Positions 1-8,286 of a DNA stretch of 64,000 bases are shown one piece after another; within the stretch, counting starts at the first letter, position 1, and each line of letters starts with the position of its first letter. The notes under the pieces were generated by a model. That model ran no database searches. It was not told the origin of the DNA and worked only from the letters and a program-made list of their open reading frames with translations. Source of the DNA: Paenibacillus sp. LHD-38 (GTDB taxonomy: Bacteria; Bacillota; Bacilli; Paenibacillales; Paenibacillaceae); the NCBI RefSeq assembly GCF_031157315.1, contig NZ_JAVIFU010000021.1, forward strand, positions 56,250 through 120,249, written 5' to 3'. The position numbers and the translations under genes are program-made.

Positions 1-211
1 TAACCCAAGTCAACAGCTCCAAGCCGTTGCCCTGCGGCATTTCGATGTCGCAAATCATAATATCGATCGGATGCTCGTTAAAAACTTGGATCGCTTGCCG
101 CATATTGTTTGCCGTATACAGCTTGGAGATTTCGTTTTTGCTCAAATCCAAATCGAACTTCATGCCTTCAATGATGTGTTTCTCGTCATCGACGATTAAT
201 AGTCGGTACAT
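1..211 (-). CDS. Response regulator, YesN/AraC type, N-terminal part (cut by window edge)
   Basis: Only the first 70 codons are present; the gene runs off the left edge. They form the start of a CheY-like receiver domain: the acidic pair Asp8-Asp9 (LLIVDDE) and the likely phosphorylated Asp55 (CDIEMP). The ATG at 211 lies just downstream of the histidine kinase gene, only 16 bp away, so the two are co-transcribed and should form a two-component pair. Regulators that pair with YesM-type kinases usually end in an AraC helix-turn-helix and activate a nearby sugar ABC transporter; that part is not visible here. Confident for the receiver domain, inferred for the AraC output domain. Confidence 0.85.
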   Translation of the reverse strand, partial: MYRLLIVDDEKHIIEGMKFDLDLSKNEISKLYTANNMRQAIQVFNEHPIDIMICDIEMPQGNGLELLTWV

Positions 212-227
212 CGTTCGCAGCTCCCGT

Positions 228-1973
228 TTATAGTTTCGAATGAATCGGCATCGTGATCTCAATAACCGCCCCTCGCGGCGAACCGTTGGAGAAAGAGATA
301 TGCGCGTCATGATCGTACAGCAGCCGCAATCTCCGCTGCACGTTCCATATGCCGACATGCTCCCCTTCCTCCGTGAATAGGCTTTCGCCTTTTTGCAGAA
401 CAGTCAGCACTTCTTCAGGAAAGCCTTTGCCTGAATCTTGGATCACGATATTCATACTTGGAGCGCCCCCCAGCTCAACGACATCAATGGCGATTGAAAT
501 ATTAGTCGGCTCATCCAGCGTAACCGCATACTTAACCGCATTCTCAACAAAGGTTTGAATAACAAGAGGCGGCACATTAGTGTCCATTAGAAACTCGGGC
601 GCATGGATGTCGCAGGTTAAACTTTCCGGATATCGCATCTCCTGAATACGGAAATAATTTCTCGTATGTTCGAGCTCTTCTTTCAGCTTCACAAAGCTCA
701 GATTGCTCCTGAACATGTACTTGAAATACCGGATGAGGGACAGTGACATCCCTTTCATCAACTCGACATTTCCCACCTTGGCCAAATTGTACAGAACGTT
801 CAATGAATTCATGAAAAAGTGAGGATTAATTTGCAGCTGCAACCGCAATAGCTCTTCCTTCTGCTTGCTTAGCTGCTCTTCGTAGACGTGAATGCGAAGC
901 TCCTTTATTTGCGTCATCATATTGTTAAACGTTTCGTTCACGAGTATAAATTCATCTGAGGCGCGCTTCGCTTCAATCCGGGCTTCGAAATTCCCGCCTC
1001 GAAGACGCTTCATCGCAGCCATCAATTGGTTAAGCGGCAGCAATACCGTTCTACGCAGCAAATACAGCCCTAACGGCAGCGAAATGAGACAGGCCAGAGC
1101 AATAAGCGCTACGATTATTTGCAAATAGGGCAGCTTTTCTAGAATCTTCTCGTCGGGCACGAGCGCGACCAGGTTGAAATCCCCCTTGGCGGATGATTCT
1201 CCAACGACCAAAAAACGACTTTGATTTCCTGACAAATAATAATTTTCCATACCTGATCTCAGCTGTACTTCATTCCGATTGACAAGATCGACGTTTGTCA
1301 TAGGAATTCCGTCTCGCTTCGCGAATAAAGCGCCGCCGTTAGCGCCGAAATCAGTCGTTCTGAACGGAACCATCAGCTCGTAAGCCTTGATCCCTGCGCC
1401 GAAATAGACATCCCCAGACTTATAAATGTGCATCATGTAATACGTATCTTCGATCTTCTGAACATACCAATTCTTTTTATTAAACCGATTAGGATCCGTA
1501 TTCTCATTCGCCGTTTGCCTGATAACGGCGAAGATTGCCTCCTCCTCCTCAACCGTGCTTCTCTCCTGAGTGATCCGCATCAGATCGTCACGCTTCGGAG
1601 CATATAAGAAAAAGGAATCAACGGCTTTAAACATGCCGATATCGTTCGATAATTTATTGGACATTAATATTTTGCTGAAATAATAGTCATAATCCGTATT
1701 CGCCAGTTGATAGGAGACAAAATCGGAATCGGCCACCATCGTGTTATTCATATACTTGTCGATGTCCTCCAAAGCATTATCCACCTGGCTCATATAGAGA
1801 ATCATCATGTTCTTATAGGAATCCGCTACCTGATTGCGAACGACCTCCGTTGAATACACGCTGTAATAAATCAATATCGCAATCAACGGGAACGTTAATA
1901 TAACGACGCCGAATATTAATTTCATCCGGATCGAATTAAACGAGTACTTCCTTTTCAGATCTGACGCGTTCAT
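228..1973 (-). CDS. Sensor histidine kinase, YesM family
   Basis: 581-residue membrane kinase. It has a first membrane segment at about residues 18-40, a long extracellular sensor region to about 280, a second membrane segment at about 282-305 and a HAMP linker to about 355. The HisKA_7-type phosphoacceptor region follows (QINPHFFMNSLN, His385), then a HATPase domain with N-box (NAVKYAV) and G-box (GKGFP) and the HVGIWNVQRRL end typical of the family. A good ribosome site (TTAGGAGTGAGG) precedes the ATG. It probably senses an extracellular sugar or a binding-protein complex and phosphorylates the adjacent response regulator. It lies downstream of the GH3 and permease genes on the same strand, but a strong hairpin separates it from the GH3 gene, so its expression level may differ. 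Confidence 0.93.
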   Translation of the reverse strand: MNASDLKRKYSFNSIRMKLIFGVVILTFPLIAILIYYSVYSTEVVRNQVADSYKNMMILYMSQVDNALEDIDKYMNNTMVADSDFVSYQLANTDYDYYFSKILMSNKLSNDIGMFKAVDSFFLYAPKRDDLMRITQERSTVEEEEAIFAVIRQTANENTDPNRFNKKNWYVQKIEDTYYMMHIYKSGDVYFGAGIKAYELMVPFRTTDFGANGGALFAKRDGIPMTNVDLVNRNEVQLRSGMENYYLSGNQSRFLVVGESSAKGDFNLVALVPDEKILEKLPYLQIIVALIALACLISLPLGLYLLRRTVLLPLNQLMAAMKRLRGGNFEARIEAKRASDEFILVNETFNNMMTQIKELRIHVYEEQLSKQKEELLRLQLQINPHFFMNSLNVLYNLAKVGNVELMKGMSLSLIRYFKYMFRSNLSFVKLKEELEHTRNYFRIQEMRYPESLTCDIHAPEFLMDTNVPPLVIQTFVENAVKYAVTLDEPTNISIAIDVVELGGAPSMNIVIQDSGKGFPEEVLTVLQKGESLFTEEGEHVGIWNVQRRLRLLYDHDAHISFSNGSPRGAVIEITMPIHSKL

Positions 1974-2001
1974 CGTACCTCACTCCTAATGGAAAGAAAG
2001 C

Positions 2002-2039
2002 CCATTATGATCAAGCTCGTGAAAGCTTGATCATAATGG
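2002..2039. terminator. Perfect 16-bp stem-loop between the GH3 and kinase genes
   Basis: CCATTATGATCAAGCT and its exact complement flank a 6-nt loop. Read leftward, the stem is followed by GCTTTCTTTCC, a weak T-rich tail. It could end most transcripts after the GH3 gene, or act as an mRNA-stabilising or processing hairpin that lowers kinase expression. Confidence 0.65.
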
Positions 2040-2068
2040 ACTTGATTTATATAGTATAGCGCGGGCGG

Positions 2069-4519
2069 TTATTCTTTATCGATTAATACTTCAACCTCTG
2101 CATAAAACCCTCGTGTCTTTCCATCGATAAACAAATCAGAAGCGATGCTAAAGTTTCCTGATGCGCGGACATCCTGGGAGGATGCCCCAACCATGACTCC
2201 CATTTCGCCGGATTCAATCTTCCACTTCATATCCGCATCCAGGAAAGCGAATTGACTCAATTCCATGGTGAAAGCAATTGTTTTCTTCTCCATCGGCCCC
2301 AGCGGAACTCTGACGAATCCAGCCAGTTCTTTCACCGGACGTACCATGCTTGCATAGGAATCCCGAATATAGAGCTGAACGACTTCCTCCCCGAATACCT
2401 CCCCTGTATTCGTAATATCCACATAGACTCTTAGTTGTTCGTTGGGCTCATATTCGGCTTGACTAATACGCAGATTGGAATAAGCGAATGTGGTATAGGA
2501 TAGCCCATGACCGAAATAATATCTAGGTTCACGCGGACAATCCACATAACCGTTCAAATCGCTCGATGTTCCTACGTTATAGCTGGAGCCGTTATCATGG
2601 TTATAAAAAATCGGAATCTGCCCGGCATTATAGGCTACCGATACAGGCAGCCTCCCTGCCGGGTTGTAATCTCCGAATAATACGTCGGTAATCGCGATCG
2701 CGCCATATTGTCCCGGATTCCAGGCTTCGATTATAGCATCGATATGCTGATCCGTCATGTCGCTTGAAATCGGTCTGCCGTCAAAATGAACGGCAACCGT
2801 CGGTTTGTTCAGATCCGCAAGCTTCTTGATGAAGCTTTCCTGACATTCTGGCAGCTGGATGCTGGTAGAATCAACTCCTTCACCCGTCGTAGCGGACATC
2901 CCCCACCCATGCTTGCCGCCTAAAGTCAATACGACAAGATCGGCTTTCGCCGCGACTGCCAAGGCTTCTTCATGCTTGGAAGCATCGCTGCCCGCATAGG
3001 CATATCCATAAGAGTAGGTCACTTCTGCCTCCGGGCACGCAAGCATAATTTGTTCCAACAAATTATTGACCCCCGGATAATACTTCTTCATTTGGCCCTC
3101 TACTGCGGACAGTTCAACCTTCACCTGACTGCCAGGATACGTAAAATGATCTCGGCCTGCACCAAACTCGTCTAAACTCAGGTTCGATATTTCCTCAAAA
3201 TCGACGCCTGCCATCGTATTTCCGGTACCCAGCATATTCTCCGCCAACGTAGCGAAGGAATAACCTCCGAACAGCGATCTTGTTGAAGAAGCGTGATGAC
3301 CGATCACGGCAATTTTCTGCTTGGCCCGCTTCAACGGGAGCACGCCGTTATTTTTCATCAGAATCAGAGATTGTCTAGCCATTTCCAGACCAATCCGCTC
3401 ATTATTGCGGTCTGTATAAATAAGTTCGATTTCCTCTTTCGACTTTGCAAACGGATTTTCAAACAAACCTAATTCGAATTTAGCAATCAATACATTTCGG
3501 ACAGCTCGATCAAGGACTTCCATTTCGACAATCCCGTTCTTTATTCGCATCATCAGTTCATCGTTATAGCATTCCTTGGAGGGCAATTCCACATCCATTC
3601 CAGCCCTTAGGGAGCGCTCGCCCGCCTCGGTTTTGCTCGCCGAGACTTTTAGTCGCGTATGTTGCTCCAAGATCGATGTGTAGTCGGATACAGTCAGGCC
3701 GTCGAATCCCATTTCTCCTCGCAGAAGATCGGTAAGCATGCTAGAGGATCCTGCCACAGCCTCACCATCAATCGAACTATAAGTATTCATAATGGATTTC
3801 ATGTTGGCATTCGTAATGGCTGCTTGGAACGGCTTGGCATAGATTTCCCTCAGCAATCTTGGGGGGATTGAAGTCGATGCCGCATGGATGCCTCCCTGTG
3901 CGGCATGATAACCTACAAAATGCTTAGCGCAAGCGAGAACCCCTTCATTAAGCTCTCCATCGTTCTGAAGGCCGGATACATAAGCTGTTGCCATAGCCGA
4001 CGCCAAGGCAGGATCTTCCCCATAGGCTTCTCCCTGGCGCCCGAAGCGAGAATCGCGCGAAATATCCAGTACCGGAGCGAATGCGTGCGAGGCTCCGACT
4101 GCACGCGCTTGTCTACTCGCGATTACCGCCATTTTTTTGTGCAATTGCGGATTCCAAGTTGATCCTTGCCCGATGCCGGAAGGAAAGCTTGTCGCTCCCG
4201 GAATCATTGCGCCGGTTAACGTCTCCATATGGAATAAAGCGGGAATATGGTGCTCGCTCAGTTCCATGATCTTCTTCTGTATGCGAGTGACTTTCTCAAC
4301 GACAACATCTTTGTCACCCGACATGCCGGCAAACAACATGGAAACTTCGCCTACGCCTTGTGGATTGTCATTTTCAAGTTGTTCCAAGGAGTCTTTGATC
4401 GGCAGATACCCGACGATTTGCCCCATTTTTTCTTCCAAACTCATTCTCCGCAAGAGGTCGTCCGCTCTTTCCTCCGCAGAAAGCGCTGGATTTAAATATC
4501 TGATAGAATCTTCATTCAT
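2069..4519 (-). CDS. Glycoside hydrolase family 3 beta-glycosidase
   Basis: 816 residues with no signal peptide, so probably cytoplasmic. The order is GH3 N-terminal barrel (about 20-345), GH3 C-terminal domain (about 390-650) and a fibronectin-III-like domain (about 720-790), the BglX-type layout. The catalytic nucleophile is Asp279 in GLTVSDY. The substrate-binding KHFVGY motif (Lys199-His200) and the RFGRQGEAYGEDP loop at 159-170 are also present. It is likely to release terminal glucose or xylose from oligosaccharides imported by the two upstream ABC permeases. The actual sugar cannot be told from sequence; beta-glucosidase and beta-xylosidase are both possible. Confidence 0.93.
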   Translation of the reverse strand: MNEDSIRYLNPALSAEERADDLLRRMSLEEKMGQIVGYLPIKDSLEQLENDNPQGVGEVSMLFAGMSGDKDVVVEKVTRIQKKIMELSEHHIPALFHMETLTGAMIPGATSFPSGIGQGSTWNPQLHKKMAVIASRQARAVGASHAFAPVLDISRDSRFGRQGEAYGEDPALASAMATAYVSGLQNDGELNEGVLACAKHFVGYHAAQGGIHAASTSIPPRLLREIYAKPFQAAITNANMKSIMNTYSSIDGEAVAGSSSMLTDLLRGEMGFDGLTVSDYTSILEQHTRLKVSASKTEAGERSLRAGMDVELPSKECYNDELMMRIKNGIVEMEVLDRAVRNVLIAKFELGLFENPFAKSKEEIELIYTDRNNERIGLEMARQSLILMKNNGVLPLKRAKQKIAVIGHHASSTRSLFGGYSFATLAENMLGTGNTMAGVDFEEISNLSLDEFGAGRDHFTYPGSQVKVELSAVEGQMKKYYPGVNNLLEQIMLACPEAEVTYSYGYAYAGSDASKHEEALAVAAKADLVVLTLGGKHGWGMSATTGEGVDSTSIQLPECQESFIKKLADLNKPTVAVHFDGRPISSDMTDQHIDAIIEAWNPGQYGAIAITDVLFGDYNPAGRLPVSVAYNAGQIPIFYNHDNGSSYNVGTSSDLNGYVDCPREPRYYFGHGLSYTTFAYSNLRISQAEYEPNEQLRVYVDITNTGEVFGEEVVQLYIRDSYASMVRPVKELAGFVRVPLGPMEKKTIAFTMELSQFAFLDADMKWKIESGEMGVMVGASSQDVRASGNFSIASDLFIDGKTRGFYAEVEVLIDKE

Positions 4520-4563
4520 CTTCTTCTATCCCTCTCCCATGTCAGGGTACTAGAGCGCATAGG

Positions 4564-5454
4564 TTATCCTTTTACAGCTCCGATCGTAATCCCTTTCACG
4601 AAATATTTTTGGAAGAAAGGGTAAGCGATCAAAATCGGAATAATACCGATGACCGCGATCGCCATCTTGACTGTCATAGTAGGCAGCGCCTCCGTTGACG
4701 CGCTGGCGCCTGAGCTGTTAAACTGGCCGCTTGCCATAAACTGGGCATCCTGCAATATGCGGTTCAGCAAATTTTGAATGCTGTAGTATTGCGGATCCGT
4801 TATATAGACCATGCCGTTCATCCAGTCGTTCCAATAAGCAATCGTTTGGAAAAGTCCGACTGTCGCCAGAATCGGCATGGAAAGCGGAAGCACGATCGAT
4901 GCGAAAGTCCTAATTTCCCCTGCTCCGTCTATATTCGCGGATTCGATTACCGCCATCGGTATCGACGTTTGAAAGTACGTCCGCATCAGCATGATGTTAA
5001 AGCCGTTCATCAGCAAACCCGGGATTATTAATGCCCAAATCGTATTCTTGATATCCAGCATTTGCGAGTAGATCATATAGGTAGGCACAAGCCCCCCGTT
5101 AAACAGCAGCGTGAAAAAGACGAAAAATGCCAGCACGTTGCGAAGCGGATAATCTTTGCGGGAAATCGGATAAGCCAATAAGGACGTAATCACAAGACTG
5201 ACCGACGTTCCGACGACCGTAATCAGAATCGTGATGCCATAAGACCGGAAAATGTCCGAGCCTTCTCCCAGTAAATACTTGTATGCCTCCATGCTGAGCT
5301 CCTGCGGGAAAAAGGAATATCCATTGCTTACAATTTCGTTCTCAGACGTAATGGAGGAAATGAGCAAGAGCACGAAAGGAATGACGCAAGCCAAGGAAAG
5401 CAAAATCATGAAGCTATGTCCGAACCACTGCATCGCTTTATTTTCATTTTTCAT
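4564..5454 (-). CDS. Carbohydrate ABC transporter permease, LplC/CUT1 type
   Basis: 296-residue inner-membrane permease with about six membrane segments and the EAA-type cytoplasmic loop (ESANIDGAGEIRTFASIVLPLSMP) that docks the ATPase. The C-terminal PFFQKYFVKGITIGAVKG ending is typical of LplC-like proteins. A GTG lies in frame 9 bases upstream, but the ATG at 5454 has the better spacing from GAGGTG. It sits 18 bp downstream of the companion permease and 44 bp upstream of the GH3 gene, in one operon. The substrate-binding lipoprotein is not in this window; it may lie past the left edge. Confidence 0.92.
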   Translation of the reverse strand: MKNENKAMQWFGHSFMILLSLACVIPFVLLLISSITSENEIVSNGYSFFPQELSMEAYKYLLGEGSDIFRSYGITILITVVGTSVSLVITSLLAYPISRKDYPLRNVLAFFVFFTLLFNGGLVPTYMIYSQMLDIKNTIWALIIPGLLMNGFNIMLMRTYFQTSIPMAVIESANIDGAGEIRTFASIVLPLSMPILATVGLFQTIAYWNDWMNGMVYITDPQYYSIQNLLNRILQDAQFMASGQFNSSGASASTEALPTMTVKMAIAVIGIIPILIAYPFFQKYFVKGITIGAVKG

Positions 5455-5472
5455 GGAAGTCACCTCACCTTA

Positions 5473-6432
5473 TTAGAACAATGCGTTTTCTTTGTTGATT
5501 TTGCGTACTAAATAATTAGATGCAATGACGAGAATAAAGCCCACGAGCGATTGATATAGACCGGCCGCAGCAGACATTCCGATGTCCCCGAGCCCCATCA
5601 ACCCCCGATACACATACGTATCGATAACGTTCGTCGTCGAATAGATAGCTCCTGAATTCATCGTCACCTGGTAGAACAAACCGAAGTCGGAGTAGAAGAT
5701 CTTTCCGATGCTGAGCAATGTCAACATCGTAATCGTCGGCATCAGCGACGGCATCGTAATATGCCGAATTTGCTTCCATTTGCCGGCCCCGTCCAGTCTC
5801 GCCGCTTCATAATATTCATCATCGATGCCGATGATGGCTGCGAAGAAAATAATGCTGTTGAAACCGATGCCTTTCCAAGTATGAACCAACGTCAGAATGT
5901 ACGGCCAATACTTGGATTCCTGATACCAATTGATATCCTGCATTCCGAAAAGCGGAAGTATCGTTTTGTTTAGAAAACCAGTTTCCAAGCTCAGTCCCGC
6001 ATAAGCCAAATAACTGACAATGACTATAGATACAAGAAACGGAAGTAAAATAATGCTCTGGTACAACCTGGACATGAACCGATTTTTGATTTCATTCAAG
6101 AGAATCGCGACCCCAATAGCCAGCGACATCCCTAGAATAATAAACACCACATTGTACAAAATCGTATTTCTCGTAATGATGTAAGCGTCCGAAGTTTTAA
6201 ACAAATACTCGAAATTTTTGAGTCCGGCCCAATCGCTTCCCCATATTCCTTGAGAGAAATTGATATCCTTGAAAGCAATAACGATTCCGAACATAGGCAA
6301 ATAATTATTGAGCAAGAGATAAAGCAAGCCAGGAATCGTCATCAGTGTTAGCGGAATAAACTTTTTGAATCCCCTCATTTTGAACTTTGCCGGCTTTTTG
6401 CGATTATTAATCGTGACTGTCGCTTCTGTCAA
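5473..6432 (-). CDS. ABC transporter permease, LplB type
   Basis: First gene of the leftward sugar-uptake operon and partner of the LplC-type permease. About six membrane segments are visible, beginning near residue 28 (FIPLTLMTIPGLLYLLL), with the EAARLDGAGKWKQIRHITMPSL docking loop near the middle. The frame is open to an ATG at 6477, but that has no ribosome site. A TTG at 6432 follows GAGGGGA with 5-base spacing, so I chose it (319 residues, a normal family length). These LplB/LplC pairs import oligosaccharides with a lipoprotein binding protein and a shared ATPase encoded elsewhere. Confidence 0.9.
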   Translation of the reverse strand: MTEATVTINNRKKPAKFKMRGFKKFIPLTLMTIPGLLYLLLNNYLPMFGIVIAFKDINFSQGIWGSDWAGLKNFEYLFKTSDAYIITRNTILYNVVFIILGMSLAIGVAILLNEIKNRFMSRLYQSIILLPFLVSIVIVSYLAYAGLSLETGFLNKTILPLFGMQDINWYQESKYWPYILTLVHTWKGIGFNSIIFFAAIIGIDDEYYEAARLDGAGKWKQIRHITMPSLMPTITMLTLLSIGKIFYSDFGLFYQVTMNSGAIYSTTNVIDTYVYRGLMGLGDIGMSAAAGLYQSLVGFILVIASNYLVRKINKENALF

Positions 6433-6505
6433 ATAAATCCCCTCGTTCCTTCTTTCTGTTCCAGCTGTATTCATCATAAAGCATTGCCGAAATCGTCTCT
6501 AACGG

Positions 6506-6540
6506 TTTACTGACTTTCTATTATCACTTTGCTGACTTTT
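6506..6540 (-). promoter_or_regulatory. Direct repeats around a -10 element upstream of the sugar-uptake operon
   Basis: Two copies of TTT(A/G)CTGACTTT (plus-strand reading, 6506-6518 and 6528-6540) are 22 bp apart, about two helix turns. Between them on the minus strand is a -10-like GATAAT (6519-6524), with no good -35. A weak promoter with phased direct repeats suits an AraC-type activator such as the YesN-type regulator at the window edge. The link is inferred. Confidence 0.45.
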
Positions 6541-6667
6541 TATGAACAAACAAGGATGGCACAATTGGGAATGCTTCAAATATTATTCATGCAGAGCTTT
6601 TCGAAGTATCGGTGAAAAACTTGCCTAGATAGGCTGCCAGCTCTCCACCACCGTCCTCCCGTTATTA

Positions 6668-6716
6668 AAATAAAAATCGCCGTCCGAATCCCGACAGGAA
6701 TCTTGAACGGCGACAA
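6668..6716 (-). terminator. Rho-independent terminator after the MerR-like remnant
   Basis: Leftward reading gives TCGCCGT, a loop, ACGGCGA, then TTTTTATTTTAA. Confidence 0.7.
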
Positions 6717-6727
6717 TTTTAGAGTCA

Positions 6728-6931
6728 TCACATAAGTGGCTTGAAAAGCTGACGGAAGGTGACCCTGGTGCGGCCTTCGAAGCCCTCAAAGGTAGCCGTT
6801 ACCCGAAATTCGTGGCCGGATTCCGTTTGTCCCGACGGAGAGAACAACCCGATTTGATCATAAAACCGCAAGGTTCGTATGGTAAGCCCCGTCAGCTTGG
6901 CTATATCCCCTACCTTCCAATGTCTCTTCAT
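6728..6931 (-). pseudogene. Chimeric remnant: MerR helix-turn-helix start joined to an AHSA1/SRPBCC tail
   Basis: The 67 codons begin as a MerR regulator (KVGDIAKLTGLTIRTLRFYD, first 42 residues, up to ESGH, where RLY normally follows). They then switch to a segment reading RVTATFEGFEGRTRVTFRQL, which resembles the last beta strands of Hsp90-ATPase-activator (AHSA1/SRPBCC) domains. Both parts are incomplete: the MerR part lacks the second half of the DNA-binding domain and any effector domain. An internal deletion joining two neighbouring genes in frame would explain it. A terminator follows. The MerR half is clear; the AHSA1 assignment is by eye. Confidence 0.6.
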
Positions 6932-7070
6932 GAACCATCTCCATTCTTTGGCGCTAGCTATGTATTGGTAGCTCTATTGTAAAACATTACATTACGTAAA
7001 GTTCAAGTGAAATCGTGACGCTCTACCAGAATTTTTTTGCGCCCCTGATTTTGAACACAAGCTATTGTAT

Positions 7071-7125
7071 CTAACGGCTAAACCTCCGCCTCGGCGCTCG
7101 TTAATGCCATGTTATAAGAAATATA
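7071..7125 (+). repeat. Possible decayed copy of the dispersed intergenic repeat
   Basis: CTAACGGCTAAAC...GGCG...GTTATAAG resembles the core of the intergenic repeat, especially the degenerate copy near 50.79 kb. It is followed directly by a perfect hairpin, as full copies are. Similarity is weak. Confidence 0.3.
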
Positions 7126-7158
7126 CGCTTGGAATCCCCAAGCGTATATTCGAGTATT
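7126..7158. terminator. 12-bp perfect hairpin downstream of rlmH
   Basis: ATATACGCTTGG and its complement flank a 4-nt loop. It lies about 20 bp past the rlmH stop on the leftward strand and is followed there by a weak TTTCTTAT tail. Probable transcript end for rlmH. Confidence 0.55.
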
Positions 7159-7173
7159 TTTGAAAATTTCACC

Positions 7174-7653
7174 CTACTTGTGATAAGGCTCACCCCGATT
7201 TATCTTCACAGCCCGATAAATCTGCTCCACCAGCACCAGACGCATCAGCTGGTGCGGCAAGGTCATGCGCCCAAAGCTAAGCTTCTGTTGGGAACGCTTC
7301 AACACCGCGGGAGCAAGACCATTGCTCCCGCCAATAACAAAAGCCACGTGGCTGCGCCCATACGTGGCTAATTTATCGAGCTGGCCCGCGAGATCCTCGC
7401 TGGACCAGAGCTCGCCTTCAAGCGCGAGCGCGACTACGTGCGCATCAGGCTTCAGCTGCGCTAGAAGCCTCTCGCCCTCTCGCTCGCACACAATCGCTTC
7501 CTCCGCCGGACTCATCGTCTCCGGCGCTTTCTCATCGGGCACTTCCGTGAGCGTAAGCTTCACGTAAGGCCCTAGCCGCTTGGCATATTCCGCTATGCCA
7601 AGCACCAAATACTTTTCTTTCAGCTTGCCGACGGCAGCGATCTGTATATGCAA
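7174..7653 (-). CDS. rlmH: 23S rRNA (pseudouridine-1915-N3)-methyltransferase RlmH
   Basis: SPOUT-fold methyltransferase acting on helix 69 of 23S rRNA in assembled 70S ribosomes, using S-adenosylmethionine. The knot-forming motifs are present: FVIGGSNGL and the C-terminal LSFGRMTLPHQLMRLVLVEQIYRA. A GTG at 7662 is too close to its putative ribosome site. The TTG at 7653 lies 8 bases after AAGGGAAG and gives exactly 159 residues, the standard RlmH length, so I chose it. The gene lies near the wal locus and origin, as in other Bacillales. Confidence 0.95.
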   Translation of the reverse strand: MHIQIAAVGKLKEKYLVLGIAEYAKRLGPYVKLTLTEVPDEKAPETMSPAEEAIVCEREGERLLAQLKPDAHVVALALEGELWSSEDLAGQLDKLATYGRSHVAFVIGGSNGLAPAVLKRSQQKLSFGRMTLPHQLMRLVLVEQIYRAVKINRGEPYHK

Positions 7654-7710
7654 ACCTGACACTTCCCTTTTGCTGGCTCCAAAATTCTACTAACCTATTT
7701 GTTCATTTTT

Positions 7711-7837
7711 TACATCCGTTACATCTGTCATTATTCCATGTCTTACATTAATTTATATATCATTATTCTTTGTTTTACATCTCTTATGTCTCATTATTCC
7801 TTGTTCTACATCTCTTATATCTCATTATTCCACGTCA
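7711..7837. repeat. Degenerate tandem repeat, four units of 31-33 bp
   Basis: Units start at 7711, 7744, 7776 and 7807. Each has the form TACAT(C)..TTA..TCT.TCATTATTCC..GT. Units three and four are nearly identical over 25 bases; one and two have diverged. The tract is T/C-rich on the plus strand and fills the gap between the CxxH/CxxC gene and rlmH. Units are adjacent without spacers, so it is a minisatellite, not a CRISPR array. Confidence 0.75.
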
Positions 7838-7872
7838 CTCATGCCTTTACGCATAATTCCGCTTCATCTTCC

Positions 7873-8040
7873 CTAAACCACCAAAAAAGTAGCCGGCTCC
7901 ACACAAAAGTCGCATTTCCGCGGCGGATCCCAATCTGCGAACTGGGTTTCCTTTAAATCGACAACATCCGGCGCATCCTCATACTCATCTACAAATCGGT
8001 CCAATGCCGTTTCCATATGCTCTTTACATACACAATACAT
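7873..8040 (-). CDS. CxxH/CxxC protein (YyzF family)
   Basis: Small acidic protein of 55 residues with an N-terminal CVCKEH (CxxH after Cys) and a C-terminal CDFC pair around an acidic middle (DRFVDEYEDAPDVVDL). The four ligands suggest a single metal site, probably zinc. The frame extends upstream to 8106, but the ATG at 8040 begins the conserved MYCVCKEHM and follows an AGGA-like site. The family is small, restricted to Bacillales and usually found near rlmH and htrA. Function unknown. Confidence 0.85.
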   Translation of the reverse strand: MYCVCKEHMETALDRFVDEYEDAPDVVDLKETQFADWDPPRKCDFCVEPATFLVV

Positions 8041-8224
8041 CGTCTGCACGCTTCCTATCCTAGTTGATTGTCTTCCATTTCCTCTAAACCGCGCATACCC
8101 GCGCATTTGTTTTTACGTTTTTGTTTAAGCTTCCGTCTTACCAGTCTGTCCAAAATATCTATACACAGCATAGCAGAAAACGCCTCCCCATGTGAAGACG
8201 ACAATTTTCGCACTCGACCCAAAA

Positions 8225-8278
8225 ACAAAAAAAAGCTGCAGTGCCCAAACGGTTGCCCATTCGCACATTGCAGCATCT
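8225..8278 (-). terminator. Terminator of htrA
   Basis: Leftward reading gives GCTGCAATGTG, a loop, then CTGCAGC followed by TTTTTTTTG, just 10 bp past the htrA stop. Confidence 0.8.
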
Positions 8279-8286
8279 AGAAAAGC

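Noticed and set aside
7711..7837. Possible CRISPR array
   Set aside because: Repeats of 31-33 bp are contiguous, with no unique spacers and no cas genes nearby.
8055..8276. 73-codon minus-strand frame
   Set aside because: It begins inside the htrA terminator and overlaps the better supported CxxH/CxxC gene; no ribosome site and unusual composition.
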